Part shown: positions 8,700-17,246 of the stretch, piece after piece | Layout of the letters: each line of letters opens with the position of its first letter | Numbering within the stretch: position 1 is the stretch's first letter | DNA from: Mycolicibacterium confluentis | Lineage (GTDB): Bacteria > Actinomycetota > Actinomycetes > Mycobacteriales > Mycobacteriaceae | Length of the DNA stretch: 64,000 bases | Assembly (NCBI RefSeq): GCF_010729895.1 | Contig: NZ_AP022612.1 | Span: 4,154,001 to 4,218,000 of the forward strand | Reading direction: 5' to 3' | Position numbers and translations under genes: made by a program | Notes under the pieces: generated by a model | Databases searched by the model: none | What the model was told of the DNA's origin: nothing | What the model saw: the letters and a program-made list of their open reading frames with translations, nothing else

Positions 8700-9674
8700 T
8701 CAGCGGTTCGCCAGCACGGCGTGGCAGTCCCGAACCCGCCGCAACCACCAGTCCAGGCGCGGCGCGGGCGCCCGCAGGGCCGCCAACCGCGCCGGGTCGG
8801 GCACCACGGTGCGCACCGGCAGGAACCCGTCGACCGGGGTCGGCGCGTCGGCGGGGTCCACCACGTCCTCGACGAAGAACCCACCGGTGCCCAGGCCACA
8901 GGCATGCGACAACGTGGGCAGGGCCGCCGCCGCGCGCACGCCGAGAGCGATGCCCACCGCGGAGTCCAGCGCACTGGAGACCACCACCGGGATGTCGATC
9001 TGCTCGGCGATGCGCAGCATGCTCGCCACCCCGCCGAGCGGTGCCACCTTCAGCACCGCGATGTCGGCGGCGCCGGCGCGCACGACGTGCAGGGGATCCT
9101 CGGCCTTGCGGATGCTCTCGTCGGCGGCGATCGGGGTGTCGACGCGGCGACGCACCTCGGCCAGTTCGGCCACGGTCCGGCAGGGCTGTTCGACGTATTC
9201 CAGTGGACCGTTCGCGGTCAGCGCACCGATCGCCGTGACGGCGTCGTCGACCGACCATCCCGCGTTGGCGTCCACCCGCACCGCGGGCATCAGGGCCCGC
9301 ACGGCGTCGACGCGCGCGACGTCGTCGGCCAGGGTCTGACCTGGTTCGGCAACCTTGACCTTGGCGGTCCGCGCGCCGGGGAAGCGCGCCAGCACGTCGG
9401 GAACCGCCGAGGCCGGCACGGCCGGCACCGTGGCGTTGATCGCGACGCGGTCCCGGCGTGGAGGCGGGATGCCCACGAAGGCGGCTTCGATTCCGGAGTT
9501 CAGCCATGCCGCGGCCTCGGGTGCGTCGTACTCCGGGAAGGCACTGAACTCACCCCACCCAGCGGGGCCGTCGATCAGCGCGACCTCGCGCTCGGTGATG
9601 CCGCGGAACTTGATCCGCATGGGCAGCACCACGACGTGGACGCGCTCCAGAATCTCGTCGAGTGCGGGGATCAC
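8700..9674 (-). CDS. menC: MenC, o-succinylbenzoate synthase
   Basis: This enolase-superfamily enzyme of 324 residues dehydrates SHCHC to o-succinylbenzoate in menaquinone synthesis. Visible catalytic elements are the K-x-K pair (A-K-V-K-V-A), the metal ligands in R-V-D-A-N-A-G-W, Y-V-E-Q-P-C and A-A-D-E-S, and the second catalytic lysine in A-V-L-K-V-A-P. I place the start at GTG 9674 (V-I-P-A-L-D-E), which matches the M. tuberculosis MenC N-terminus as I recall it and overlaps the stop of the upstream ligase gene as GTGA. In M. tuberculosis menC is followed directly by bpoC; here the GlxA/DJ-1 pair lies between. Confidence 0.95.
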   Translation of the reverse strand: MIPALDEILERVHVVVLPMRIKFRGITEREVALIDGPAGWGEFSAFPEYDAPEAAAWLNSGIEAAFVGIPPPRRDRVAINATVPAVPASAVPDVLARFPGARTAKVKVAEPGQTLADDVARVDAVRALMPAVRVDANAGWSVDDAVTAIGALTANGPLEYVEQPCRTVAELAEVRRRVDTPIAADESIRKAEDPLHVVRAGAADIAVLKVAPLGGVASMLRIAEQIDIPVVVSSALDSAVGIALGVRAAAALPTLSHACGLGTGGFFVEDVVDPADAPTPVDGFLPVRTVVPDPARLAALRAPAPRLDWWLRRVRDCHAVLANR

Positions 9675-11248
9675 ACCGTGGCCCGGTCGCGGCCTTCCCA
9701 GAACGGCTTGCGCAGATCCCGTTTCAGGATCTTGCCGGTGGGATTGCGGGGCAGAGCGTCGAGGATATCGACGGATTTGGGGCACTTGTAATGGGCCAAC
9801 CGCTCACGGCACCAGTCGATGAGTTCCGTTGTTTCAACGGGGTTCTCCAGCGCCACAACCGCTTTGACCGCCTCACCCCATTTCTCGTCTGGCACGCCGA
9901 AGACCGCGACCTCCGTGACGGCGGGATGTTCGGCCAGTGCGCGCTCGACCTCGATCGAGTAGATGTTCTCTCCCCCGGAGATGATCATGTCCTTGAGGCG
10001 GTCCTCGACGTAGATGTAGCCGTCCTCGTCGACACGGCCGATGTCGCCACTGCGGAACCACCCGTCCTCGGTGATCGCCTCGGCCGTCGCCTCCGGTCGG
10101 TTGAGGTAACCCTTCATGAGTTGTGGTGTGCGGAACCACAACTCACCCTGTATCCCGGTCGGCACGTCCTGGAAGGTGTTGGGATCGACGACCCGCAGTT
10201 CGACCTCGGGCGTCACCCGGCCCGCGCTCAACACCCGCTCGGGATGGTCGGGGTCGCGGTGCGCCTCGGGCATCAGGTGGCTGACCACACCGCAGACCTC
10301 GGTCAGGCCGTACACCTGCATGAAATCGGTGTCAGGCCAGTGCTTGATGGCCTCACGCAGCAGGGGAAGCGGCATCGGCGCGGCACCATAGGTGAAGGTT
10401 TTGAGCCGGCCGAACAGCTTGATGGCGTCCTCACCCGCCGACAGCACCATGGCGAGCACCGCGGGCACCAGGAAGGTGCGGTTGGCGCCGGCCAAGATGG
10501 CGCCGGCCAGGGAGGCGCCATCGACCTCGCGGGTCATCACGGTGGGGACGCCGTCGTGGATGCCGACCTGGACGTACGACGATCCGCCGACGTGGAACAG
10601 CGGCATGGACACCATGTTCTTGTCACCGTCGTCGAAGGTCCAGCCGTCGTGGGAGTTGATGGTGTGGGCGATCAGGTTGCGGTGGCTCAGCTCAACGCCT
10701 TTGGGCCGGCCCGTGGTGCCCGAGGAGTACATGACCAGCACGGTGTCCTCAGGATCGGTGCCCGCGCTGCGGCCGACGGGCGTGGAGTCGGAGTCGGCCA
10801 GCAGTTGTTCGTACTCGTCGCCGTCCCCGCCGTCGGGGGTGACCGTGACGATGCGCGCCACCGCGGGCAACCGGTCGGCAATGGCGTCGATCGCCTCGCG
10901 CAGTTCGGTTCCGACGATCAGGAACTTGGCGCCGGAGTCGTTGAGGACGAAGTCGAGTTCATCGGCGGCCAACCGGAAGTTGACGACCGCGGTGGCCGCG
11001 CCGAGGGAACCGGCCGCGAAGGTCAGTTCCACACAGGCCGGGTGGTTCTTGTCGAGGAACGCCACGACGTCACCGCGACCGATGCCCATCGCGCTCAACG
11101 CTCCGGCCAGTCGGCGGACCCGGTCGTTCCACTGAGCCCAGGTCCAGGTGCGGTCGAGGTAGGTGATGGCTTCGGCGTCGGGCGTCTGCGCGGCCCAATG
11201 CGCCAGGCGATCGTCGAGGAACTGCGGCCGAGGGGCTTGAGTCTCCAT
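9671..11248 (-). CDS. Acyl-CoA synthetase (class I adenylate-forming enzyme)
   Basis: The protein has 525 residues from ATG 11248. It has the AMP/ATP-binding P-loop Y-S-S-G-T-T-G-R-P-K-G, the Y-G-L-T-E segment, the hinge D-R-L-K-D-M-I-I-S-G-G-E-N and the C-terminal catalytic lysine in P-R-N-P-T-G-K-I-L-K. These are the features of FadD-type ligases that adenylate a carboxylic acid and transfer it to CoA. The layout resembles FadD13-like ligases, but the substrate cannot be assigned. It is the first gene of the minus-strand run into menC (GTGA overlap), so it would be co-transcribed with menaquinone genes; MenE is encoded separately, so it is not the o-succinylbenzoate ligase. Confidence 0.9.
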   Translation of the reverse strand: METQAPRPQFLDDRLAHWAAQTPDAEAITYLDRTWTWAQWNDRVRRLAGALSAMGIGRGDVVAFLDKNHPACVELTFAAGSLGAATAVVNFRLAADELDFVLNDSGAKFLIVGTELREAIDAIADRLPAVARIVTVTPDGGDGDEYEQLLADSDSTPVGRSAGTDPEDTVLVMYSSGTTGRPKGVELSHRNLIAHTINSHDGWTFDDGDKNMVSMPLFHVGGSSYVQVGIHDGVPTVMTREVDGASLAGAILAGANRTFLVPAVLAMVLSAGEDAIKLFGRLKTFTYGAAPMPLPLLREAIKHWPDTDFMQVYGLTEVCGVVSHLMPEAHRDPDHPERVLSAGRVTPEVELRVVDPNTFQDVPTGIQGELWFRTPQLMKGYLNRPEATAEAITEDGWFRSGDIGRVDEDGYIYVEDRLKDMIISGGENIYSIEVERALAEHPAVTEVAVFGVPDEKWGEAVKAVVALENPVETTELIDWCRERLAHYKCPKSVDILDALPRNPTGKILKRDLRKPFWEGRDRATV

Positions 11249-11317
11249 GCCGCACGAGCTTGCCATGTCTTGGTGGGCTGCGAATGGGGTTCGGGTGGCT
11301 CGGCTTCGCGGCCCGCC

Positions 11318-14083
11318 TCAGAGCGCGGCGGCCAGCAGTTGCGCCAGGTGGGTGCCGCGCCGGTCGGTCAGATCAGCCACCTGCGTGCGGCACGAATACC
11401 CGTCGGCCAGGATCGTCGCCTCCGGCGGCGCCGCGGCGACCGCGGGCCGCAACTGCAGATCGGCGATCGCGACCGACACGTCGTAATGGCCCTTCTCCAC
11501 GCCGAAATTGCCTGCCAGGCCGCAGCATCCGCTCAACCGCTGCACGTCGGCCCCGGCCCGCTTGAGCAGTTGCGCATCGACGGACCAACCCATCACAGCA
11601 TGGTGATGACAGTGCGGCTGAGCCACCACGGACTGCCCCGTCAACGACGGCGGCTCCCAGCCCCGTGCGGTGAGCAGTTCGGCGAGCGTCTGGGTGCGTC
11701 CGGCCACCTCGTCGGCCGCGGCGCCGACGAGTTCGGCGGCGTCCGAGCGCAACACCGCGGTGCAGGACGGTTCGAGGCCGACGATCGGGATGGGACGTTC
11801 CGACAGCGCCGAGACCGTGCGGCCAAGGATCTTCTTGGCCGCATCGAGTTGGCCGGTGGAGATCCAGGTGAGCCCGCAGCACTGCTGCCGGTCCGTCAGT
11901 TCGGGGGCATAGCCGGCGTTCTCCAGCACCGCGACGGCGGCCTGGCCGACCTCGGGGGTGAAGTGGTTGGTGAACGTGTCGATGAACAGCAGCACCGGGT
12001 CACCCGTGGTGCGTGGTCTCCGGTCGAACCAGGTGCGGAAGGTCTGCGGTGCGAACTGCGGGACGGCGCGGCGGGAATCCACACCGGCCATCGACATTCC
12101 GAGCCTGGCCGCTCCGGGCCACCGGGTCGCGGCGTTGGCCAGGCGCGGCGCGCGACTCGCCGCACGCGCCCATCGCGGCAGCCAGCCCAGCGAATAGTGT
12201 GCGGCGGGACGCCTTCTGCCGCGGTAACTCTGATGCAGCACTTCGGCTTTGAACGACGCCATGTCGACCCCGGTCGGGCAGTCCGACAGGCAGCCCTTGC
12301 ACGACAGGCACAGATCCAGCGCCTCATGCACCTCGGGTGAGCGCCACCCGCCCGTCACCACTGTGCCGTTGACCATCTCCTGCAGCACCCTGGCGCGACC
12401 CCGCGTGGAGTCCTTCTCCTCGCGGGTGGCCTGATACGACGGGCACATCACACCGCCGGTGCCGCTGTTGTCGGCCCGACACTTCCCCACTCCGGTGCAG
12501 CGGTGCACGGCCTGCGTGAAGTCGCCGCCGTCATGGCGATAGGCCAGCGCCAGATCGCGGCGGATAACGGGTGCGGCGGGTTCACGCAGGTCGGCGTCGA
12601 GCGGATTCGGGCGGACCAGCACGCCCGGGTTGAGCAGGTTCTGCGGGTCGAAGACGTCCTTGACCGCCTCGAACAGCGCGATGGCGTCCGGTGAGTACAT
12701 CATCGGCAGCAGTTCGCTGCGGGCCCGGCCGTCACCGTGCTCGCCCGACAGCGACCCGCCGAACCCGGCGACATGTGTGGCCGCGGCGGTCAGGAACTCC
12801 CGGAACATCGCGGTGCCGCCGGGTTTCTGCAGCGGGAAGTCGATGCGGATGTGCAGGCAGCCGTCGCCGAAGTGGCCATAGGGCAGGCCCGTCAGCCCGT
12901 ATTCGGCCATCAGGGCGTCGAACTCGCGCAGATAGGCGCCGAGGCGTTGCGGCGGCACCGCGGCGTCCTCCCATCCGGCGTGCGCCGGCAGTCCCGCGGG
13001 ACTGCGACTCGACAGCCCGGCGCCGTCGGCCCGGATCCGCCACAGCTGCGCTGCCTGCGCGGTGTCGGTGACCACGCGGGACTCCACCGCGCCGCAGTCG
13101 GCCGCCAGGGCTTGGGCCCGGGCCAGGGTGTCGCCGAGGTCCTGGCCCGCGATCTCCACGAACAGCCAGGCCGCGCCTGCGGGCAGCGGTGGAACCGCCT
13201 GGGGCCCCCGGCGTTCGCGCAGCACATCGACGATCCGCGAGTCGATGCCCTCGCATGCCGTCGGCCCGTGCGTGAGCACCGCGACGACTGCGTCACCGGC
13301 CTGCGCGATGTCCGGGTAGCCCAGCACCACCAGGACGCGGTGCGCCGGGTCGCTGACCAGTCGCACGGTCGCCTGAGTCAGGACACCGAGGGTGCCCTCG
13401 CTGCCGACGAGCATCCTTGCGACATCGAAGCCGTTCTCGGGCAACAGGTTCTCCAGGGCGTAACCCGAGACCTGCCGGGAGAATCTGCCCATCTCGGTGC
13501 GGATCGTGCCCAGTCCGGCGGTGGTCACGCGGCGCAGATCGGCCAGCATGGACTCGTCGTCCAACGGTGCGCCCGCGCCCGTGATGCCCCGCACGCTCAC
13601 GACGTTGTCGCTGGTGCGGCCATATCCCAGCGCGCGGGTGCCGCAGGCGTTGTTGCCGATCATGCCGCCGATCGTGCACCGGGACGACGACGAGGGGTCC
13701 GGACCGAACCGCAGCCCATAGGGTTTGGCGGCGTGCTGCAGATCCTCCTGCACCACACCGGGTTCCACGACGGCCGTCGCGGCGTCGGGATCGATCGACA
13801 GCACGCGGCGCAGGTGCGCGCTGAAGTCGAGCACCAGGCCCGTACCCACCGCGTTGCCCGCAATCGAGGTGCCCGCACCGCGCGCGGTCAACGGCACCCC
13901 CTCGGCGCGGCACACCTGGAGCGCGGCCGCGATCTCATCGACGTGCCGGGGTCGCGCGACCACAAGGGGCGGGACGCGGTACAGCGAGGCGTCGCCGGAA
14001 TAGGCGGCGCGGGTGGTGCCGTCGTCGCGCACATCGGACACCCCGGCGCGGCGCAACAGACCTGCCAGCGCTGCTCGATCCAT
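11318..14083 (-). CDS. Fused FAD-linked/Fe-S dehydrogenase (D-2-hydroxyacid oxidase type)
   Basis: The protein is a large fusion of about 921 residues. The N-terminal half is a vanillyl-alcohol-oxidase-type FAD domain (A-R-G-A-G-T-S-I-A-G-N and the FAD_oxidase_C region). It is followed by two cysteine clusters for 4Fe-4S centres (C-T-G-V-G-K-C and C-L-S-C-K-G-C-x3-C-P) and a C-terminal CCG domain (H-C-H-H-H and G-C-C-G-L-A-G). This is the fused GlcD/GlcF layout of D-2-hydroxyglutarate, D-lactate or glycolate dehydrogenases such as YdiJ. I prefer ATG 14083 because TAGCAT lies exactly 7 nt upstream, a leaderless arrangement; ATG 14092 lies inside the operator. It is divergent from a GntR gene that probably controls it. 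Confidence 0.9.
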   Translation of the reverse strand: MDRAALAGLLRRAGVSDVRDDGTTRAAYSGDASLYRVPPLVVARPRHVDEIAAALQVCRAEGVPLTARGAGTSIAGNAVGTGLVLDFSAHLRRVLSIDPDAATAVVEPGVVQEDLQHAAKPYGLRFGPDPSSSSRCTIGGMIGNNACGTRALGYGRTSDNVVSVRGITGAGAPLDDESMLADLRRVTTAGLGTIRTEMGRFSRQVSGYALENLLPENGFDVARMLVGSEGTLGVLTQATVRLVSDPAHRVLVVLGYPDIAQAGDAVVAVLTHGPTACEGIDSRIVDVLRERRGPQAVPPLPAGAAWLFVEIAGQDLGDTLARAQALAADCGAVESRVVTDTAQAAQLWRIRADGAGLSSRSPAGLPAHAGWEDAAVPPQRLGAYLREFDALMAEYGLTGLPYGHFGDGCLHIRIDFPLQKPGGTAMFREFLTAAATHVAGFGGSLSGEHGDGRARSELLPMMYSPDAIALFEAVKDVFDPQNLLNPGVLVRPNPLDADLREPAAPVIRRDLALAYRHDGGDFTQAVHRCTGVGKCRADNSGTGGVMCPSYQATREEKDSTRGRARVLQEMVNGTVVTGGWRSPEVHEALDLCLSCKGCLSDCPTGVDMASFKAEVLHQSYRGRRRPAAHYSLGWLPRWARAASRAPRLANAATRWPGAARLGMSMAGVDSRRAVPQFAPQTFRTWFDRRPRTTGDPVLLFIDTFTNHFTPEVGQAAVAVLENAGYAPELTDRQQCCGLTWISTGQLDAAKKILGRTVSALSERPIPIVGLEPSCTAVLRSDAAELVGAAADEVAGRTQTLAELLTARGWEPPSLTGQSVVAQPHCHHHAVMGWSVDAQLLKRAGADVQRLSGCCGLAGNFGVEKGHYDVSVAIADLQLRPAVAAAPPEATILADGYSCRTQVADLTDRRGTHLAQLLAAAL

Positions 14084-14086
14084 TTC

Positions 14087-14114
14087 TAGCATGCTACACC
14101 TCGTGGCATGCTAC
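14087..14114. promoter_or_regulatory. Paired GntR-type operator in divergent promoter
   Basis: TAGCATGCTA (14087-14096) is a perfect palindrome, and GGCATGCTAC (14105-14114) repeats the GCATGCTAC core with centres 17 bp apart. The first copy supplies the -10-like TAGCAT of the FAD/Fe-S gene on the minus strand; the second merges with TACGTT (14112-14117), a -10-like hexamer six bases before the GntR GTG. A dimer bound here could control both divergent genes. Confidence 0.65.
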
Positions 14115-14123
14115 GTTCACACC

Positions 14124-14849
14124 GTGGCGATGGGACTACCCGACCCGCAGACCCTCCCCCCTGACGGGCGACGCATGGAGGCTGTCGTCGCTGCCGTACG
14201 GGCGGCGATCGACGACGGCCGGATGACGCCGAATGTGCGCTACTCGGTCTACCAACTCGCCGAGTCCTTGGGCGTGTCCCGCACCCCGGTGCGTGAGGCA
14301 CTCCTTCGCCTCGAAGAGGTCGGACTGGTCGAATTCCAAGCGAGGCAGGGTTTTCGGATCCTGCTGCCCCGTGCGGCCGACATCGCCGACATCTTCGCGG
14401 TGCGCCTGGCACTGGAGTTGCCGGCGGTGCGCCGAGTCGCGGCGACCGGATTCCCGCACGACCAACTGCTGCGGCATCGGGACCTGATGCGGGCCGCGGC
14501 AACCGCAGGCGACGAACGCGCGTTCGTCCAGCACGATCAGCGCCTGCACGACCTGATCCTGGAACTCGCGGGCAACGCCCGCGCCCGCGGGATCGTCAGG
14601 GGCCTGCGGGAGACCACTCGCCTGCTCGGCGCCTCGACCGCCGAGAAATCACGAACACTCGTCGACATCGACGCCGAGCACGCCCCGATCGTCGATGCCC
14701 TCCTGCGTGGACAGCCCGACGAGGCCGCGGCGGCCATGGAGGTGCACCTGGTCAGCACGGGAAAGCTGCTCGTCGGCCAGGCCCTGCGCGACGAATGCGG
14801 CCACGCCGACCCCGCCGAGATCGAGGCCGTCTGGGCCGCGGCCAACTGA
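14124..14849 (+). CDS. GntR-family regulator with FCD domain
   Basis: The protein has 241 residues. An N-terminal winged HTH (about residues 35-75; Y-Q-L-A-E-S-L-G-V-S-R-T-P-V-R-E-A-L-L) is followed by an all-helical FCD effector domain with the spaced metal-binding residues expected (A-L-E-L; H-D-Q-R-L-H; H-A-P-I-V-D-A-L). FCD regulators usually sense organic acids, which suits the divergent hydroxyacid-type dehydrogenase. I place the start at GTG 14124 because TACGTT ends six bases upstream, so the transcript would be leaderless; ATG 14130 is the alternative. Twin GCATGCTAC sites between the two genes are the likely operators. Confidence 0.9.
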   Translation: MAMGLPDPQTLPPDGRRMEAVVAAVRAAIDDGRMTPNVRYSVYQLAESLGVSRTPVREALLRLEEVGLVEFQARQGFRILLPRAADIADIFAVRLALELPAVRRVAATGFPHDQLLRHRDLMRAAATAGDERAFVQHDQRLHDLILELAGNARARGIVRGLRETTRLLGASTAEKSRTLVDIDAEHAPIVDALLRGQPDEAAAAMEVHLVSTGKLLVGQALRDECGHADPAEIEAVWAAAN

Positions 14850-14866
14850 CGGAGGTGTACTGGAAA

Positions 14867-14884
14867 TGGAACACGTTCTAGTGT
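14867..14884 (+). promoter_or_regulatory. KstR-like operator overlapping fadD8 -10
   Basis: TGGAACACGTTCTA (14867-14880) fits the mycobacterial KstR pattern T-N2-AAC-N2-GTT-N2-A at every fixed position. It overlaps TAGTGT (14879-14884), a -10 hexamer exactly 7 nt before ATG 14892, so fadD8 would be transcribed without a leader and repressed by a protein bound over the -10. KstR controls sterol catabolism in mycobacteria; its action here is inferred from the motif. Confidence 0.6.
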
Positions 14885-14891
14885 GGTTCGC

Positions 14892-16514
14892 ATGAGTGAC
14901 GAACTGCTGCGCCACCCTGTCCACTCCGGTCATCTGCTGATCGGTGCGCTGAAGCGGCACAAGGACAAGCCCGTGCTGCACCTCGGCGACACCACCCTGA
15001 CCGGCGGTCAGATGGCCGAGAAGATCAGCCAGTACGTGCAGGCGTTCGAGGGCCTCGGCGCCGGATCCGGCGAAACCGCGGGCCTGCTGTCGCTCAACCG
15101 CCCCGAAGTCCTGATGATCACCAGCGCCGGCCAGACGCAGGGCTATCGCCGGCTCGCGCTGCACCCACTCGGCTCGCTCGACGACCACGCCTACGTGTTG
15201 TCGGACTCCGGCGCGACGTCGCTGATCATCGACCCCAACCCGGCCTTCACCGAGCGGGCGATCGGCCTGCTGGGCAAGGTCGGCACCCTCAAGCAGGTGT
15301 TGACCATCGGCCCCGTCCCGGCCGAACTCGCCACGGCGGCAGAGGGCGCCAACGTGACCGTTCTGGACCTCACGGCCGAGGCCGACAAGTACGCCCCGCG
15401 CCCGCTGGTGGCCGCCAATCTGTCGCCCGACCACGTCAACGGGTTGTCGTACACCGGTGGCACGACGGGCAAGCCCAAGGGCGTCATGATGACCACCCGG
15501 GCCACCACCACGATGACGACAATCCAACTCGCGGAATGGGAATGGCCCGAGAGCCCGCGCTTCCTGATGCTGACGCCGCTGTCGCATGCCGGCGCCGCGT
15601 ACTTCCTGCCGACCCTGATCAAGGGCGGCGAGATGCACGTGATGGCGAAGTTCGACCCGGGTGCCGCGCTGAAGTACATCGAGGAGCACCGCATCACCGC
15701 GACGTTCGTGGTGCCCGCGATGCTCTATGCGCTGCTCGATCACCCCGACTCGCGCACGCGCGACCTGTCGTCGCTGGAGACCGTGTACTACGGCGCGTCC
15801 GCGATCAACCCCGTCCGCCTGGCCGAGGCCATCGACCGGTTCGGCCAGATCTTCGCGCAGAACTACGGGCAGTCCGAGGCCCCGATGGCGATCAGCTACC
15901 TGGCCAAGAAGGACCATGACGAGCAGCGCCTCACGTCGTGCGGTCGGCCCACGCTGTTCGCGCGGTGTGCACTGCTGGACGCCGACGGCAATCCCGTGCC
16001 GCAGGGCGAGGTCGGCGAGGTGTGCGTGTCCGGGCCGCTGCTGTCGGGCGGCTACTGGCAGCTTCCCGAGGAGACCGCGAAGACCTTCCGCGACGGTTGG
16101 CTGCGCACGGGCGATATGGCCCGCGAGGACTCCGACGGGTTCTGGTTCATCGTGGACCGGGTCAAGGACATGATCGTCACCGGCGGGTTCAACGTGTACC
16201 CGCGCGAGGTCGAGGACGTCATCGCCGAGCATCCCGCCGTCGCGCAGGTGTGCGTGGTGGGCACCCCTGACGACAAGTGGGGCGAGGCCGTCACGGCCGT
16301 GGTCGTGCTGCGGGAGGCCGCTCGCCACGACGAGGATTCGATCGCGACCATGACCGCCGAGATCCAGGCCGAGGTCAAGGACCGCAAGGGTTCGGTGCAG
16401 GCACCCAAGCAGGTCGTCGTCGTCGACGCGCTGCCGGTGACCGGCCTGGGCAAGCCGGACAAGAAGGCCGTGCGGGCAAGGTTCTGGGAGGGTGCGTCGC
16501 GCTCGGTGGGCTGA
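14892..16514 (+). CDS. fadD8: Fatty-acid/acyl-CoA ligase FadD8
   Basis: The protein has 540 residues opening M-S-D-E-L-L-R-H-P-V-H, which matches FadD8 (Rv0551c) closely from memory. It shows the adenylation P-loop Y-T-G-G-T-T-G-K-P-K-G, the Y-G-Q-S-E-A-P motif, the hinge D-R-V-K-D-M-I-V-T-G-G and a C-terminal lysine in L-P-V-T-G-L-G-K. It should activate a carboxylic acid to its CoA thioester. A KstR-like box at its promoter suggests a link to sterol or lipid catabolism. I choose ATG 14892 over GTG 14883 because the latter lies inside the -10 hexamer. It is followed by an intergenic palindromic repeat and a convergent operon. Confidence 0.9.
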   Translation: MSDELLRHPVHSGHLLIGALKRHKDKPVLHLGDTTLTGGQMAEKISQYVQAFEGLGAGSGETAGLLSLNRPEVLMITSAGQTQGYRRLALHPLGSLDDHAYVLSDSGATSLIIDPNPAFTERAIGLLGKVGTLKQVLTIGPVPAELATAAEGANVTVLDLTAEADKYAPRPLVAANLSPDHVNGLSYTGGTTGKPKGVMMTTRATTTMTTIQLAEWEWPESPRFLMLTPLSHAGAAYFLPTLIKGGEMHVMAKFDPGAALKYIEEHRITATFVVPAMLYALLDHPDSRTRDLSSLETVYYGASAINPVRLAEAIDRFGQIFAQNYGQSEAPMAISYLAKKDHDEQRLTSCGRPTLFARCALLDADGNPVPQGEVGEVCVSGPLLSGGYWQLPEETAKTFRDGWLRTGDMAREDSDGFWFIVDRVKDMIVTGGFNVYPREVEDVIAEHPAVAQVCVVGTPDDKWGEAVTAVVVLREAARHDEDSIATMTAEIQAEVKDRKGSVQAPKQVVVVDALPVTGLGKPDKKAVRARFWEGASRSVG

Positions 16515-16538
16515 TCCCCCGTCACCGCGTGTGCCAAA

Positions 16539-16590
16539 TTGTGCGAAATTGTCGCTATTTCAAGTGATTTGCATGCCAAACCGCACACAA
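16539..16590. repeat. Intergenic palindromic repeat, copy A
   Basis: This imperfect inverted repeat starts with TTGTGCGAAATTGTCGC and ends with CCGCACACAA, between the convergent fadD8 and methyltransferase genes. The same pattern, TGTGCGGAATTGTCGC through CCGCACA with a central GATTTC-type segment, recurs at 42802-42851, also between convergent genes. The arms could form a hairpin, so it may end transcription from both sides. Confidence 0.5.
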
Positions 16591-16619
16591 GTCGCGCCAT
16601 TCTGCGATCACGGCACCGA

Positions 16620-17246
16620 TCACCGGACCACGCCGGGAAGACCCTCCCGCATCGCCACCGAGGCACCCACCCCGGTGTCGAACACCTCGATGACGACATC
16701 GCGGTCGCAGTAGCGTCCGATCGACTTCAGTCCGTGCGTCGAGGCGATGATGTCGGTCGCGATGTCACCGGTCAGCGGGTAATCGATCACCTCGTGTCGC
16801 CAGTGCGCCGCGACCACCGTGGTACCGGGCATCAACCGTGCACACTCGCGGTTCAGCACCGCCGACAGCAGACCGGCGTTGAAGTAGTACGCGACCTCGG
16901 AGAGCACCACCAGATCGAACGCCCCCTGCGGCCAGGGCTGGTCCAGGGAGGCCTGCGCCAGCGTTACCTGATGGCGGCAGTTGAGTCGGCGCAACCGCTC
17001 GTCGGCCACCTGCAGGGCGCCTTCGGCCACGTCGATCGCGGTGACGTGGTCGCACCTCTCGACGAGGCGCTGGGTCAGGGTGCCGATGGAACAGCCCGGT
17101 TCGAAGGCGTGCCGGTACTGCCGGTTCGGCAGCATCGCGGTGGTGATCGCGTACTTGCGCTGTTCGTACCAACGCGTGGACAACTGCCAGGGGTCCTCTG
17201 CGGCCGCATAGATGCGATCGAAGTAGTGGTCGGGCAGCCTGCTCAA
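16620..17246 (-). CDS. NodS-like SAM-dependent methyltransferase
   Basis: The protein has 208 residues of class I methyltransferase type. SAM-binding motif I reads F-E-P-G-C-S-I-G-T-L (about residues 45-55), followed by an acidic residue in T-A-I-D-V-A-E and L-V-V-L-S-E-V at the post-II position. The N-terminus (D-H-Y-F-D-R-I-Y and E-D-P-W) resembles NodS, the N-methyltransferase of Nod-factor synthesis. I place the start at TTG 17246: GGGGGAGG lies about 10 nt upstream and the TTGA overlaps the PIG-L stop. It is the last gene of a four-gene overlapping operon with a deacetylase, acyl-CoA dehydrogenase and glycosyltransferase. The methylated product is unknown. Confidence 0.82.
   Translation of the reverse strand: MSRLPDHYFDRIYAAAEDPWQLSTRWYEQRKYAITTAMLPNRQYRHAFEPGCSIGTLTQRLVERCDHVTAIDVAEGALQVADERLRRLNCRHQVTLAQASLDQPWPQGAFDLVVLSEVAYYFNAGLLSAVLNRECARLMPGTTVVAAHWRHEVIDYPLTGDIATDIIASTHGLKSIGRYCDRDVVIEVFDTGVGASVAMREGLPGVVR

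Noticed and set aside
9662..12340. Long plus-strand open frame opposite the acyl-CoA ligase and FAD/Fe-S genes
   Set aside because: Both minus-strand genes have complete catalytic motifs through this stretch; the antisense frame has only low-complexity composition.
14883..14891. GTG 14883 as the start of fadD8
   Set aside because: It lies within the -10 hexamer TAGTGT; ATG 14892 gives the family N-terminus M-S-D-E-L-L-R-H-P.
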